From positions 1 to 37,993 of IMG/VR virus record IMGVR_UViG_3300033886_000045: a stretch of DNA of 37,993 bases, one strand, 5' to 3'. The position numbers and the translations under genes are program-made. Positions 23,026 through 29,808 of the stretch are shown here, in pieces (position 1 is the stretch's first letter; each line of letters begins with the position of its first letter). Source of the DNA: a virus. The notes beneath the pieces were generated by a model that was not told the DNA's origin, did not search any database, and saw nothing but the letters and a program-made list of their open reading frames with translations.

Positions 23026-25028
23026 GCAACGACTTGACGACGGCTGCTTCTCTCGGCTCGCTGGTAGAGCAATTGCTTGGCCAGCGGCCTCGACGGTCGG
23101 GCGGCCAATTGATATTCCACTGTGTGTTGTGCGACGACCAGACCGGGCACTTGTACGTGGACGCCCAGCGCGGTGTATGGAAGTGCCACAAATGTGGTGC
23201 CGAAGGCAACCTGCTGACTCTGATGCGTACCTGGTACCAGCGGTGCCTGGAGCACACGACGCCGCGGCACTACAAACAACTGGCCTCGATGCGGCCTGGC
23301 ATCCCGGCTGGCGTGCTGCGGCGGGCCCGGCTGGCCCTGGACGGCCAACGGTGGCTGATACCCTACTGCAACCTGGACGGCGCCGTGGTCAGTCTTCGCT
23401 GGTGGCAACCCGGCGGCAAGGTGCGCAATTTTCCTGGTTGTACCAGTCTGCTGTTCGGGCTGGAACGTCTGAACGGCCAGGGCCCTGTCTGGCTGTGCGA
23501 GGGGGAATGGGACTCGCTGAGCCTGGAAGGACTGGCCGACGCGACAGACCAGAAACTGTCCGTTGTCGGGCTGCCCGGCGCGAATGTCTTTCGCGACGAG
23601 TGGTTGGACTTCCTCCGCGGTCGCGACTGTGTCCTGGCTCTGGACAATGACCAGGCTGGTCAGTCAGCCACCGCCCGCCTGGCCGAACGGCTCCAGCCGG
23701 TCTGCCAGCGGCTTTCGGTGCTCCAGTGGCCTGCCGACCTGCCTGCGGGCATCAAAGACATACGTGATTACGCCGCCGCGGCCCGTACTCCTCGCAAGGC
23801 CTGGTATGGGCTGCTAAAATTGCTTCAACCGCTGGCTGGCGGCCAGAACACGACTCCTCCCACCAGGAAACTGCCGCTGGTACGGCGTTTTTCAGACGTG
23901 CTGGCCACGTTCCGTAAGACAATCTACTGTGATGAACATACGGAAACCGCCCTGGCGTTGGTCTGTGCCGTTGTGTTGTCGGCCTACTACAAGGCGGAAC
24001 CACTGTGGCTGTTCCTGGTGGCTCCGCCTGGCGGCGGCAAAACGCTGTTGCTGCGATGTCTGGACGGACTGGAGCACGTGGTTTACGTCTCCACGATTAC
24101 CCCTCATCTGCTGGTATCCGGCTACGGGACTCAAGCCGATGACCCTTCACTGTTGCCGCTGCTGGCGGGCAAGTGCCTGGTCTTGAAAGACTACACCGAA
24201 GTGCTCTCCATGCCCTGGGCGGTTCAGGAGGAACTGTTCGGCGTGCTGCGGGGCTGTTACGACGGCCACGTCTACCGCCGTTACGGCAACGGCATTGTGC
24301 GGGAATACAAAGACTGCTGGTTTTCGCTGCTGGCCGGTACGACGCAGGCTATCGAAACCACCCGGCGGGCCTCGCTGGGCGAACGTTTCCTGCGGTACAA
24401 CATGGTACCGCCGACCGACCGGCCGGAACGCCGTATCCGCGCGGCCATGCGTTTCGACACTGGCTGTCTGGTACAACTGTCCGACTGCCTCCAGGGCTTC
24501 CTGAAACACCTGCACGACAGTCTTCCCGACCGGCTGCCACCGCTGCCGACCTGGTTCCGCAACCGCGTCATATTGCTGGCCCAACTGGTGGCATACCTGC
24601 GGGCCGAGGTCTCGCGCGACAGCGGCGGCGGGCTGACCGTCCGACCACAGCCGGAGGTGGCCACGCGGCTGGCCAAACAACTGTGTCGGCTGGCCCAACT
24701 GCTAGCGGTGGTTTACGGCACCCGTCGCATTACCCACCAGGTCTACGGCGTCTGTCGCCAGGTGGCCCTGGACACCTGCGGCAGTTGGGCCGTAGACATC
24801 GTAGACGTGCTGGCCAAGACCCACCAGCCGCTATCACGCGAACAGTTGGCCGAGCGTATCAGTGCCTCGCCAATCACTGTGTGGCGCGTCCTGCGGGACT
24901 TGGTGGAACTGGGCGTTGTGATACCAGCCGGCAAACAACAGACCGGCGGACGGCCTGCCGACCTGTACCAACTGAGTAAAAAGGCACTGAGCTTCTACAA
25001 AAAATCCCTTGAACAAGGTGCTCGTTAG
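23022..25028 (+). CDS. Primase (zinc ribbon + TOPRIM) fused to AAA+ helicase
   Basis: A 668-residue replication protein. A zinc ribbon (C34, C37, C55, C58: CVLC...CHKC) is followed by a TOPRIM domain (LCEGEWDSLSL 159-169 with E160, then LALDNDQAG 205-213 with D208 and D210). It continues with a nucleotide-binding domain having Walker A APPGGGKTLL (334-343) and TTQAIETTRRA further on. The C-terminus ends with a winged-helix-like segment LSREQLAERISASPITVWRV. This architecture differs from T7 gp4, whose helicase is DnaB/RecA-type; here the motor looks AAA+ or SF3-like. It is coupled to the polymerase. The last residues GAR and stop derive from a hairpin repeat at 25018. Confidence 0.85.
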   Translation: MSNDLTTAASLGSLVEQLLGQRPRRSGGQLIFHCVLCDDQTGHLYVDAQRGVWKCHKCGAEGNLLTLMRTWYQRCLEHTTPRHYKQLASMRPGIPAGVLRRARLALDGQRWLIPYCNLDGAVVSLRWWQPGGKVRNFPGCTSLLFGLERLNGQGPVWLCEGEWDSLSLEGLADATDQKLSVVGLPGANVFRDEWLDFLRGRDCVLALDNDQAGQSATARLAERLQPVCQRLSVLQWPADLPAGIKDIRDYAAAARTPRKAWYGLLKLLQPLAGGQNTTPPTRKLPLVRRFSDVLATFRKTIYCDEHTETALALVCAVVLSAYYKAEPLWLFLVAPPGGGKTLLLRCLDGLEHVVYVSTITPHLLVSGYGTQADDPSLLPLLAGKCLVLKDYTEVLSMPWAVQEELFGVLRGCYDGHVYRRYGNGIVREYKDCWFSLLAGTTQAIETTRRASLGERFLRYNMVPPTDRPERRIRAAMRFDTGCLVQLSDCLQGFLKHLHDSLPDRLPPLPTWFRNRVILLAQLVAYLRAEVSRDSGGGLTVRPQPEVATRLAKQLCRLAQLLAVVYGTRRITHQVYGVCRQVALDTCGSWAVDIVDVLAKTHQPLSREQLAERISASPITVWRVLRDLVELGVVIPAGKQQTGGRPADLYQLSKKALSFYKKSLEQGAR

Positions 25029-25042
25029 CATCCCTGCTAGCC
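25018..25042 (+). repeat. Dispersed hairpin repeat at the primase 3' end
   Basis: GTGCTCG then GTTAGCA-TCCC-TGCTAGC, a 7-bp stem (one G-T pair) with a TCCC loop. The repeat encodes the last residues and the TAG stop of the primase-helicase gene. Downstream, 25044-25080 is a GT-rich run without a clear feature. Confidence 0.75.
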
Positions 25043-25113
25043 GGGGGTGTGTGTATCGTATGTGTGTGTATGTGTTGGTCTTTCACCTACATCTTTCTGA
25101 AGGAGGTCTTGCT

Positions 25114-25767
25114 ATGCTGGTACGTGTTACACTGCGTTTGACCAATTACATCGCCAACCCTTACTGGCCCCAGAAGAACCGAGTCATCGAAATCGAGAAG
25201 AAGAGCGGCGTCGCCCGCCAGCGCAGTGAAGACAAGCGCATAGCCGCGCTGAAATCCGAGTGCTCTCGACAGGGCATCACCTACGAAGACTACCTGCGGC
25301 TGAAGCGCGAGGCTGAAGAACAATGGTACCGCTCCAAAACCGACGGCACAATCATAATCCCCCGCCACCAGCTTGCCGGAGCGGTAGTCCAGGCCATTGG
25401 CCAGTCCCCCAAAGCACTGCGCGGCCCGTTTACCGTAGACAACTTCCGCGCGCTGGTGGGCGTCGGGGACTTCACCACCGGGCTGAAAGAAGCCACCGGC
25501 AAGTTCGAGCGGTTTGTGAAGCTGGAAGGCAGCAATCAACGCAGCTTCCAGTCCAATGAGTTTATTGGTCAGTATCTCGACCAGGGCGAGCCGTTCGAGG
25601 CCACCGGATACCTTACCGTACCTGACGACAAGACGGAACGCTACGTCAAAGACCTGCTCAACGTAGCTGTAACCACGATTGGCATTGGAGCCTGTCGGAA
25701 AATGGGCTTCGGACGTGGCGTCATAAAAAGCTGGGCGGTTGTACCCCCAGGAGAAGTGGAGGGCTGA
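25114..25767 (+). CDS. RAMP-like protein (Cas7/Csm3-type glycine loop)
   Basis: The 217-residue product opens with a beta strand LVRVTLRLTNYI. A mid-protein segment IIIPRHQLAGAVVQAI resembles the IPGSSLKGAIR helix of RAMP proteins, and it ends with VTTIGIGACRKMGFGRGVIK, closely matching the glycine-rich loop G-x-G-x-x-R-x-x-G-F-G-R that defines RAMP (Cas5/6/7, Csm3, Cmr4) folds. RAMP proteins bind RNA in type I and III CRISPR effectors. No other cas gene or CRISPR array is present, so its role here is unknown: RNA binding, an effector mimic or a replication-associated protein are possible. It has an ideal GAAGGAGGT site. AEEQW..SKTDGT and the charged middle segment are unusual for Cas7. Confidence 0.55.
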   Translation: MLVRVTLRLTNYIANPYWPQKNRVIEIEKKSGVARQRSEDKRIAALKSECSRQGITYEDYLRLKREAEEQWYRSKTDGTIIIPRHQLAGAVVQAIGQSPKALRGPFTVDNFRALVGVGDFTTGLKEATGKFERFVKLEGSNQRSFQSNEFIGQYLDQGEPFEATGYLTVPDDKTERYVKDLLNVAVTTIGIGACRKMGFGRGVIKSWAVVPPGEVEG

Positions 25768-25770
25768 CCA

Positions 25771-25917
25771 ATGTTGCCACAATCCGAAACACCGGCTCTA
25801 ATGGAACCAATGGCATTGGCATTGGTTTTCGTCTTGTTCCCCGCAGCGGCAGCGGCCTGGGTGCTGGCAAGACTGTCGGCAAGCCTGGTGCTGGCGACGG
25901 CGGCGGCGCAGACGTAG
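25771..25917 (+). CDS. Short hydrophobic peptide at the head of a repeat block
   Basis: A 48-codon frame, too short for standard ORF calling, starts at ATG 25771 three bases after the RAMP-like stop, with GGAGGG seven bases upstream. After MLPQSETPALMEPMALALV it continues as a probable membrane helix (FVLFPAAAAAWVLARLSA). It runs into the first unit of the TGGC-rich repeat block and ends at a TAG that recurs once per 60-bp unit. A good ribosome binding site and hydrophobic composition support translation. The alternative is that this is simply the repeat's Ala/Leu frame. Confidence 0.4.
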   Translation: MLPQSETPALMEPMALALVFVLFPAAAAAWVLARLSASLVLATAAAQT

Positions 25918-26235
25918 CTGTCGGCGTTGGCGGTGTCAATGGCAGTGGCTGTGGCTATGGCGTTGGCGTTGGCGACGACGTAGCTGCTGGCGCTGGTTAT
26001 GGCCGTGGCTCTGGCTATGACTTTGGCGCAGACACAGACATAGCTGCTGGCGTTGGCTTGGGCGCTGGCGAAGGTACTGTTGCTGGTACAGTCATAGACG
26101 CGGCTGTTGGCTTTGGCTATGGCACTGGCAGCGGCAATGGCCTGGGCGGCGACAAAGACGTAGCTCCTGACCTTGACTATGGCACTGGCATTGGCATTGG
26201 CTTTGGTGGTGGCAAAGACGCGGCTGCTGGCGATG
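25911..26235. repeat. TGGC-rich repeat block 1 with 60-bp units
   Basis: GACGTAGCT-like starts recur at 25911, 25977, 26037, 26097, 26157 and 26217, i.e. one 66-bp and four 60-bp units. Within a unit TGGC recurs about every 6 bases. One plus frame is open throughout (Gly-rich, D-V-A-A-G at each unit start), a second plus frame reads Ala-Leu/Val/Met repeats broken by TAG in most units (CGG in two), and a minus frame is also open. The Gly-rich frame has no start codon at its beginning. Coding status is undecided; a DNA or RNA structural or binding function is equally plausible. Confidence 0.75.
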
Positions 26236-26293
26236 GACTTCCAGGGCACTACCATGTTTTGTCATAACACAAACAAAGGAAAGGGGCTAACCG

Positions 26294-26578
26294 ATGAACT
26301 ACCGCAAACTATGCAAACGATTGATTACCGCATTGCGGCTGGAGCGAGAAGACCGCAAAGAACAGGTAGCGAAGCTACAGACGGAGATGCGGTACCTCCG
26401 CGAGGATTTTCAGCAAGAACGTCATTGGTGGCGGCAGCAAGAGGAAGACCGCGAAGCCAGGCTGGATGTCCTCGTGCAAAAACTCATCGCTGCCCACCGG
26501 CGCGGCGACAACCACGAGGTCGAAAGGCTCGCTGACCTGTTGACCTCAGTGTATAGGTGCCGGGCGGGTGCTCGCTAA
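26294..26578 (+). CDS. Small coiled-coil protein, unknown
   Basis: The 94-residue product is almost entirely helical and charged (ALRLEREDRKEQVAKLQTEM then LREDFQQERHWWRQQEEDRE), ending with LADLLTSVYRCRAGAR. The heptad pattern suggests a coiled coil. AGGAAAGGGG precedes the ATG. It lies between the two repeat blocks and its last residues GAR and its stop TAA come from a hairpin repeat at 26568, exactly as for the primase gene. A structural or DNA-bridging role near the repeats is conceivable, but nothing in the sequence shows it. Confidence 0.55.
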   Translation: MNYRKLCKRLITALRLEREDRKEQVAKLQTEMRYLREDFQQERHWWRQQEEDREARLDVLVQKLIAAHRRGDNHEVERLADLLTSVYRCRAGAR

Positions 26579-26594
26579 CATCCGTGTTAGCTCG
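26568..26594 (+). repeat. Dispersed hairpin repeat before repeat block 2
   Basis: GTGCTCGCTAACATCCGTGT then TAGCTC: stem GCTAACA/TGTTAGC with loop TCCG. It supplies the stop codon of the preceding gene. Confidence 0.8.
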
Positions 26595-26599
26595 ACTGA

Positions 26600-27040
26600 C
26601 GTTGGATATGGCGATAGCGGTGGCATTGGCTGTGGCGGTGACATTGACATTGGCAGCGACAAAGACGCGGCTGCTGGCCTTGGCACTGACTGTGGCGTAG
26701 ACGTAGCTGCTGGCGTTGACAGTGGCTTAGACCGTGGCCGTGTCCCTGGCATTGGCATTGGCATTGACGACGCTAATGGCTTTGGCTCTGGCACTGGTTA
26801 TGCCGCTGACACAGGCGACGCTGACGCTCCTGGTTATGCCCATACGGCTGCCGTTGGCTATGACGTTGGCGACGGCTTGGTCGGTGGCATTGGCCCTGGC
26901 GCAGACAAAGACGTAGCTGGCAACACTGGCGATGGTCATGGCCTTGACGTTGACCTTGGCGTTGTTGAAGATGTAGCTGCTGACGATGTTATTGGCACTG
27001 TCGCTGTCAGCGACACAGCCCTTGACAGACAAGGTTGCTG
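26600..27040. repeat. TGGC-rich repeat block 2 upstream of the methyltransferase
   Basis: The same 6-bp TGGC periodicity as block 1. GACG(T/C)(A/G)GCT unit starts occur at 26664, 26700, 26910 and (as GATGTAGCT) 26970, all at multiples of 6. The Gly/Asp-rich plus frame is open from GTG 26568 and runs in frame into the methyltransferase gene, so a 159-residue N-terminal extension cannot be excluded, although the enzyme itself starts cleanly at 27045. A second plus frame again contains TAG at several unit starts. Confidence 0.7.
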
Positions 27041-27044
27041 GTAT

Positions 27045-27944
27045 ATGTCACGCAACTATTTGCGTGCTCCGCTGAAGTGGTTTGGTGGCAAGGGCCAGAT
27101 GATTGCCAAGCTGATGAAACACGTGCCCCTGGGTGGACGTCCGTACTGTGAACCATACATGGGTGCTGCCAACTTGTTCTTCGCCCGCCCACCAGCACCG
27201 GTCGAGGTGCTGAACGACCTGGATGGCGAACTGGTCAACTTGTTCCGCTGTCTTCAGAACCCGGAAACGTTTGGCCCGTTGAAACATCGGCTGCTCTACA
27301 CGTTGTATTCACGAGCCGAGTTCGCTCGCGCGCTGGAAATCCTGCAAGACCCTACAGTTACCGACCCTGTGCTACGCGCATGGGCCTTCTACGTCAAATG
27401 GAACCAGGGCGTCACAGGAGAAGTGCGCACACCAGGCAACTGGAGCCGCAGGTTTGTGTCGGCGTCGGGTATAGCCGGAAATGTGAACAGCTGGATAATG
27501 CGGTTGACGATGCTTGATGACTGGCACAAACGCTTGCTGGTAGCCCAAATCGATAACCGCGACGCTATCGAGGTCATCAGGTACTGGGACACACCGGAGG
27601 CCGTTTTTTACATCGACCCGCCCTATCACCAGGAAACCCGCAGCGAGCACCATGCCTACATGTACGCGGCGGAAACAGACCATTTTCACCACGTGCGGCT
27701 GGTACGCGCGTTGCTGGGCTGTCGCGGCGCGGTTGTCTTGTCTTGTTACGACCATCCGGTCTACGCGCCGCTGCTGGAAGCGGGCTGGCACAAGACAGAA
27801 TACAAGACGGCTTGTCATGCCGCCTGCCGTGGGCGCGACTCTGGCTTGCAAGGCGCTGGGGCAGCGATGCAAAAGGTACCACGGACGGAGGTGGTATTAG
27901 CGAATCCGAAAGCCGTCGCGATGGTCGAGCACCAGAGCAGCTAG
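27045..27944 (+). CDS. DNA adenine methyltransferase, D12 class (Dam-like)
   Basis: The 299-residue product carries the D12 N6-adenine methyltransferase motifs in order: LRAPLKWFGGKGQ (SAM-binding FxGxG-type motif I), CEPYMGAANLFF, NDLDGELVNLFR, and the catalytic AVFYIDPPYHQ (DPPY motif IV). Such enzymes methylate adenine, often in GATC, to protect DNA from restriction or to regulate packaging and expression. ATG 27045 has only a weak AAGG upstream, so translation may instead be coupled to the open repeat frame. The ParB-radical SAM gene lies a few genes downstream. Target site and activity cannot be read from sequence. Confidence 0.85.
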   Translation: MSRNYLRAPLKWFGGKGQMIAKLMKHVPLGGRPYCEPYMGAANLFFARPPAPVEVLNDLDGELVNLFRCLQNPETFGPLKHRLLYTLYSRAEFARALEILQDPTVTDPVLRAWAFYVKWNQGVTGEVRTPGNWSRRFVSASGIAGNVNSWIMRLTMLDDWHKRLLVAQIDNRDAIEVIRYWDTPEAVFYIDPPYHQETRSEHHAYMYAAETDHFHHVRLVRALLGCRGAVVLSCYDHPVYAPLLEAGWHKTEYKTACHAACRGRDSGLQGAGAAMQKVPRTEVVLANPKAVAMVEHQSS

Positions 27945-27951
27945 CAACACA

Positions 27952-27977
27952 GTGTTCGCTAGCATCCGTGCTGGCTC
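27952..27977 (+). repeat. Dispersed hairpin repeat after the methyltransferase gene
   Basis: GTGTTCGCTAGCATCCGTGC then TGGCTC: stem GCTAGCA/TGCTGGC with one G-T pair and loop TCCG. It lies eight bases after the TAG of the methyltransferase gene and directly before the duplicated promoters. Confidence 0.8.
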
Positions 27978-27994
27978 AACACGAACGGCCTGGC

Positions 27995-28090
27995 CTTGCG
28001 GGGGAATCGTCGCTCGGATATACTTATACTCATGCTGACCTCACTGTGTAAAGACTGTATCTTGCGGGGGAATCGTCGCTCGGATATACT
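27995..28090 (+). promoter_or_regulatory. Duplicated promoters TTGCGG-N17-TATACT
   Basis: A 30-bp sequence occurs twice, at 27995-28024 and 28061-28090, 66 bases apart. Each copy contains TTGCGG, a 17-base spacer and TATACT (27996/28019 and 28062/28085). Identical duplicates with exact promoter spacing, placed in front of the lysis-like genes, make tandem promoters likely. They differ from the early TTGACGC family, so a different timing is plausible. Confidence 0.65.
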
Positions 28091-28138
28091 GTAAGCTGTC
28101 ATATCAGCCTTGTGTACCATAGACGAGGGAGGCCTGTC

Positions 28139-28465
28139 ATGGCTGACTGGAGAAACATTGTTGTGGCTGTTGTTCGGGTACTGGCTACCGCCTTTCCCGT
28201 GCCTGTCTGGACAGACCGCGCCCAGGTATCCAACTGGCTTGAGCGGCTGAAAGACCCACTGGTGGACTTGATTGTATCTGTGGCTATGGTGCTGTCCGGC
28301 CCCTTGTGCGGCGCGGCCCCGACACGCCAGGAAGTGATGGACTGTCTGGCCCAGGAAATGGCCCGCCAGAACGTGTCGGCCTTGCCTGGCTGGCTGGTAC
28401 AGCTAATCATTACACTGCTCACGGTGTTGCTGCCACTGCTGCGCAGAGGGGGCTCTACCGCCTGA
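28139..28465 (+). CDS. Holin-like membrane protein
   Basis: A 108-residue product with hydrophobic segments at about 7-20, 42-60 and 84-101 (WLVQLIITLLTVLLPLL) and a basic C-terminus (LLRRGGSTA). Two to three short transmembrane helices in about 100 residues, with a charged tail, fit a holin that permits lysis at a set time. It is the first gene after the duplicated promoters, and a lipoprotein and a peptidase follow. GGGAGG precedes ATG 28139. No holin family motif exists to confirm this, so the call rests on topology and context. Confidence 0.5.
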   Translation: MADWRNIVVAVVRVLATAFPVPVWTDRAQVSNWLERLKDPLVDLIVSVAMVLSGPLCGAAPTRQEVMDCLAQEMARQNVSALPGWLVQLIITLLTVLLPLLRRGGSTA

Positions 28466-28487
28466 CCGTAGCGAAGGAGATATACCT

Positions 28488-28916
28488 ATGCCCAGGTTTC
28501 GCAAGACGATTGCCGTCTGCCTGGTACTGGTGTTGCTGTCCGCGCTGACCGGATGCCCACAGCCACAGCCGCCGTTGCCGAAAGAGCATCTCCGCGTGCT
28601 GTTGCTGGAGGAAACTGCACAGCGCGACAAGCTGTCGGCCGGTCAACTGGACATCCTGCTGGCCACCGGCGACGGTTCCGTACGCAGTTGGCTGGCCAGG
28701 CACAACGTCCCCTATCGTCTGTTTGACCAGGATGCCGACCTGTCGCTTCAGGACGCGGGCTGGCAGTGGCTGCGCAGCGAAGCCCGTGCCCGCAACCTGG
28801 CTGTACCATGCTGGATTATCGGCTACTGGCCAGAAAAACGTGTGCTGGTGGCCGAACCGTTGCCTGCCAGCATGACGGACGCTATCCGACGACTGGAATC
28901 GCTGCCCCGCAAGTAG
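28488..28916 (+). CDS. Phage lipoprotein
   Basis: The 142-residue product has a signal peptide and lipobox: MPRFRKTIAVCLVLVLLSAL followed by TGC, so Cys23 is a strong lipidation site, placing the mature protein in the envelope. The rest is soluble, starting PQPQPPLPKEHLRVLLL. Candidate roles are an outer-membrane spanin subunit (in a diderm) or superinfection exclusion. Its place between the holin-like gene and the peptidase favours lysis. The ribosome binding site AAGGAGATATACCT is extraordinarily strong. No partner inner-membrane spanin is obvious apart from the holin-like protein. Confidence 0.7.
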   Translation: MPRFRKTIAVCLVLVLLSALTGCPQPQPPLPKEHLRVLLLEETAQRDKLSAGQLDILLATGDGSVRSWLARHNVPYRLFDQDADLSLQDAGWQWLRSEARARNLAVPCWIIGYWPEKRVLVAEPLPASMTDAIRRLESLPRK

Positions 28917-28945
28917 CAACAAACCCGAAGGGAGAGTCTTCAGCA

Positions 28946-29788
28946 ATGGAACCGAAACTGCTTGGGTCAGAGTGGTACTTTGACGACACGAATATCGACA
29001 CGCTGGTAGCCTATGCCCGCCAGCACTACCCGGACGGGCTGTTGCCACGTGAAGACCACCCGTGGTATGCGGACTACGGTTCCGCGCCGTTCGCTCGACC
29101 GATAGAGCAGTTGGGTATCCGGAAAATCCCGCGCAGCGAGTGGCCGGAGCGTATCCGCCGTATGGAGCAGTTGCGGGCCAGGGTATCTGACCACTGTGAT
29201 TTTCCCTGCCGCGACCAGGGACGTACCAACTTCTGCTGGGCCAACGGCCCATGTGCCGCGCTGGACATGGCCCGCCGTGTAGCCGGTCTGCCGTTCGAGG
29301 AAACCTCTGCGGCCAGCGTGGCCTGCAAAATCACAGGCTTTCGCAACATCGGCGGTTGGGGCATAGATGCCGTCCGCTATCTAGTCCAGTACGGCGGTGT
29401 GTCTTCTCGCCTGTGGCCGAACGATGCTATCGACCGCCGGTATGATACGCCGGAAGCTAATGCCGACCGCCCACGCCGCCAGGTTGTCGAGTGGTGGGAT
29501 GTGCCGCCGCGCGACTTTGACTGGCTGGCTACACTCTGCCTGCTTGGTATCCCTTGTTCGGTGGGTTATATACGGTGGGCACATGAGGTAACGGCCTGCG
29601 ACCTGGTCGAGCCGTCGCCAGGCCGGTTCGGTATCCGCATCCGCAACAGTTGGGGCAAGTGGGGCAGCCAGAACAGCCGTGGCCAGTGGGGCTTTGCCGT
29701 ACTGGCCGAGTCCGAGGCCACGCCGGACGAGTGTCTGGCCGTCCGCGTAGCGACGGCCTACGGCACGGGCCTGGACGCATCACTGTAG
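28946..29788 (+). CDS. Papain-like cysteine peptidase (C1A fold)
   Basis: The 280-residue product has the complete papain triad: the oxyanion glutamine and active cysteine in RDQGRTNFCWANGP (Q91, C97), a histidine in RWAHEVTAC (H213), and an asparagine in RIRNSWGKWG (N234) followed by the classic GQWGF. The N-terminal 80 residues could be a propeptide or targeting region. C1A peptidases are rare in phages. Its position after the holin-like and lipoprotein genes suggests a lytic endopeptidase attacking peptidoglycan crosslinks or envelope protein, with no other endolysin in sight. Alternatives are a virion protease or a factor acting on host proteins. The ATG 28946 has AAGGGAGAG upstream. Confidence 0.75.
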   Translation: MEPKLLGSEWYFDDTNIDTLVAYARQHYPDGLLPREDHPWYADYGSAPFARPIEQLGIRKIPRSEWPERIRRMEQLRARVSDHCDFPCRDQGRTNFCWANGPCAALDMARRVAGLPFEETSAASVACKITGFRNIGGWGIDAVRYLVQYGGVSSRLWPNDAIDRRYDTPEANADRPRRQVVEWWDVPPRDFDWLATLCLLGIPCSVGYIRWAHEVTACDLVEPSPGRFGIRIRNSWGKWGSQNSRGQWGFAVLAESEATPDECLAVRVATAYGTGLDASL

Positions 29789-29808
29789 CCGTTTGACCGC
29801 AAGCAGCC

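Noticed and set aside
25044-25080. GT-rich run as a Z-DNA or regulatory element
   Set aside because: It is short and interrupted; nothing distinguishes it from chance low complexity.
25740-25880. Diversity-generating-retroelement variable region (the Gly-rich frame contains a GFRLV-like string)
   Set aside because: No reverse transcriptase or template repeat is present, and the string has no C-type lectin domain upstream in the same frame.
25771-26293. TAG read as a sense codon in the Ala-Leu frame
   Set aside because: TAG is the normal stop of several well-supported genes (for example those ending at 2684, 5011, 25028 and 27944). No suppressor tRNA was seen.
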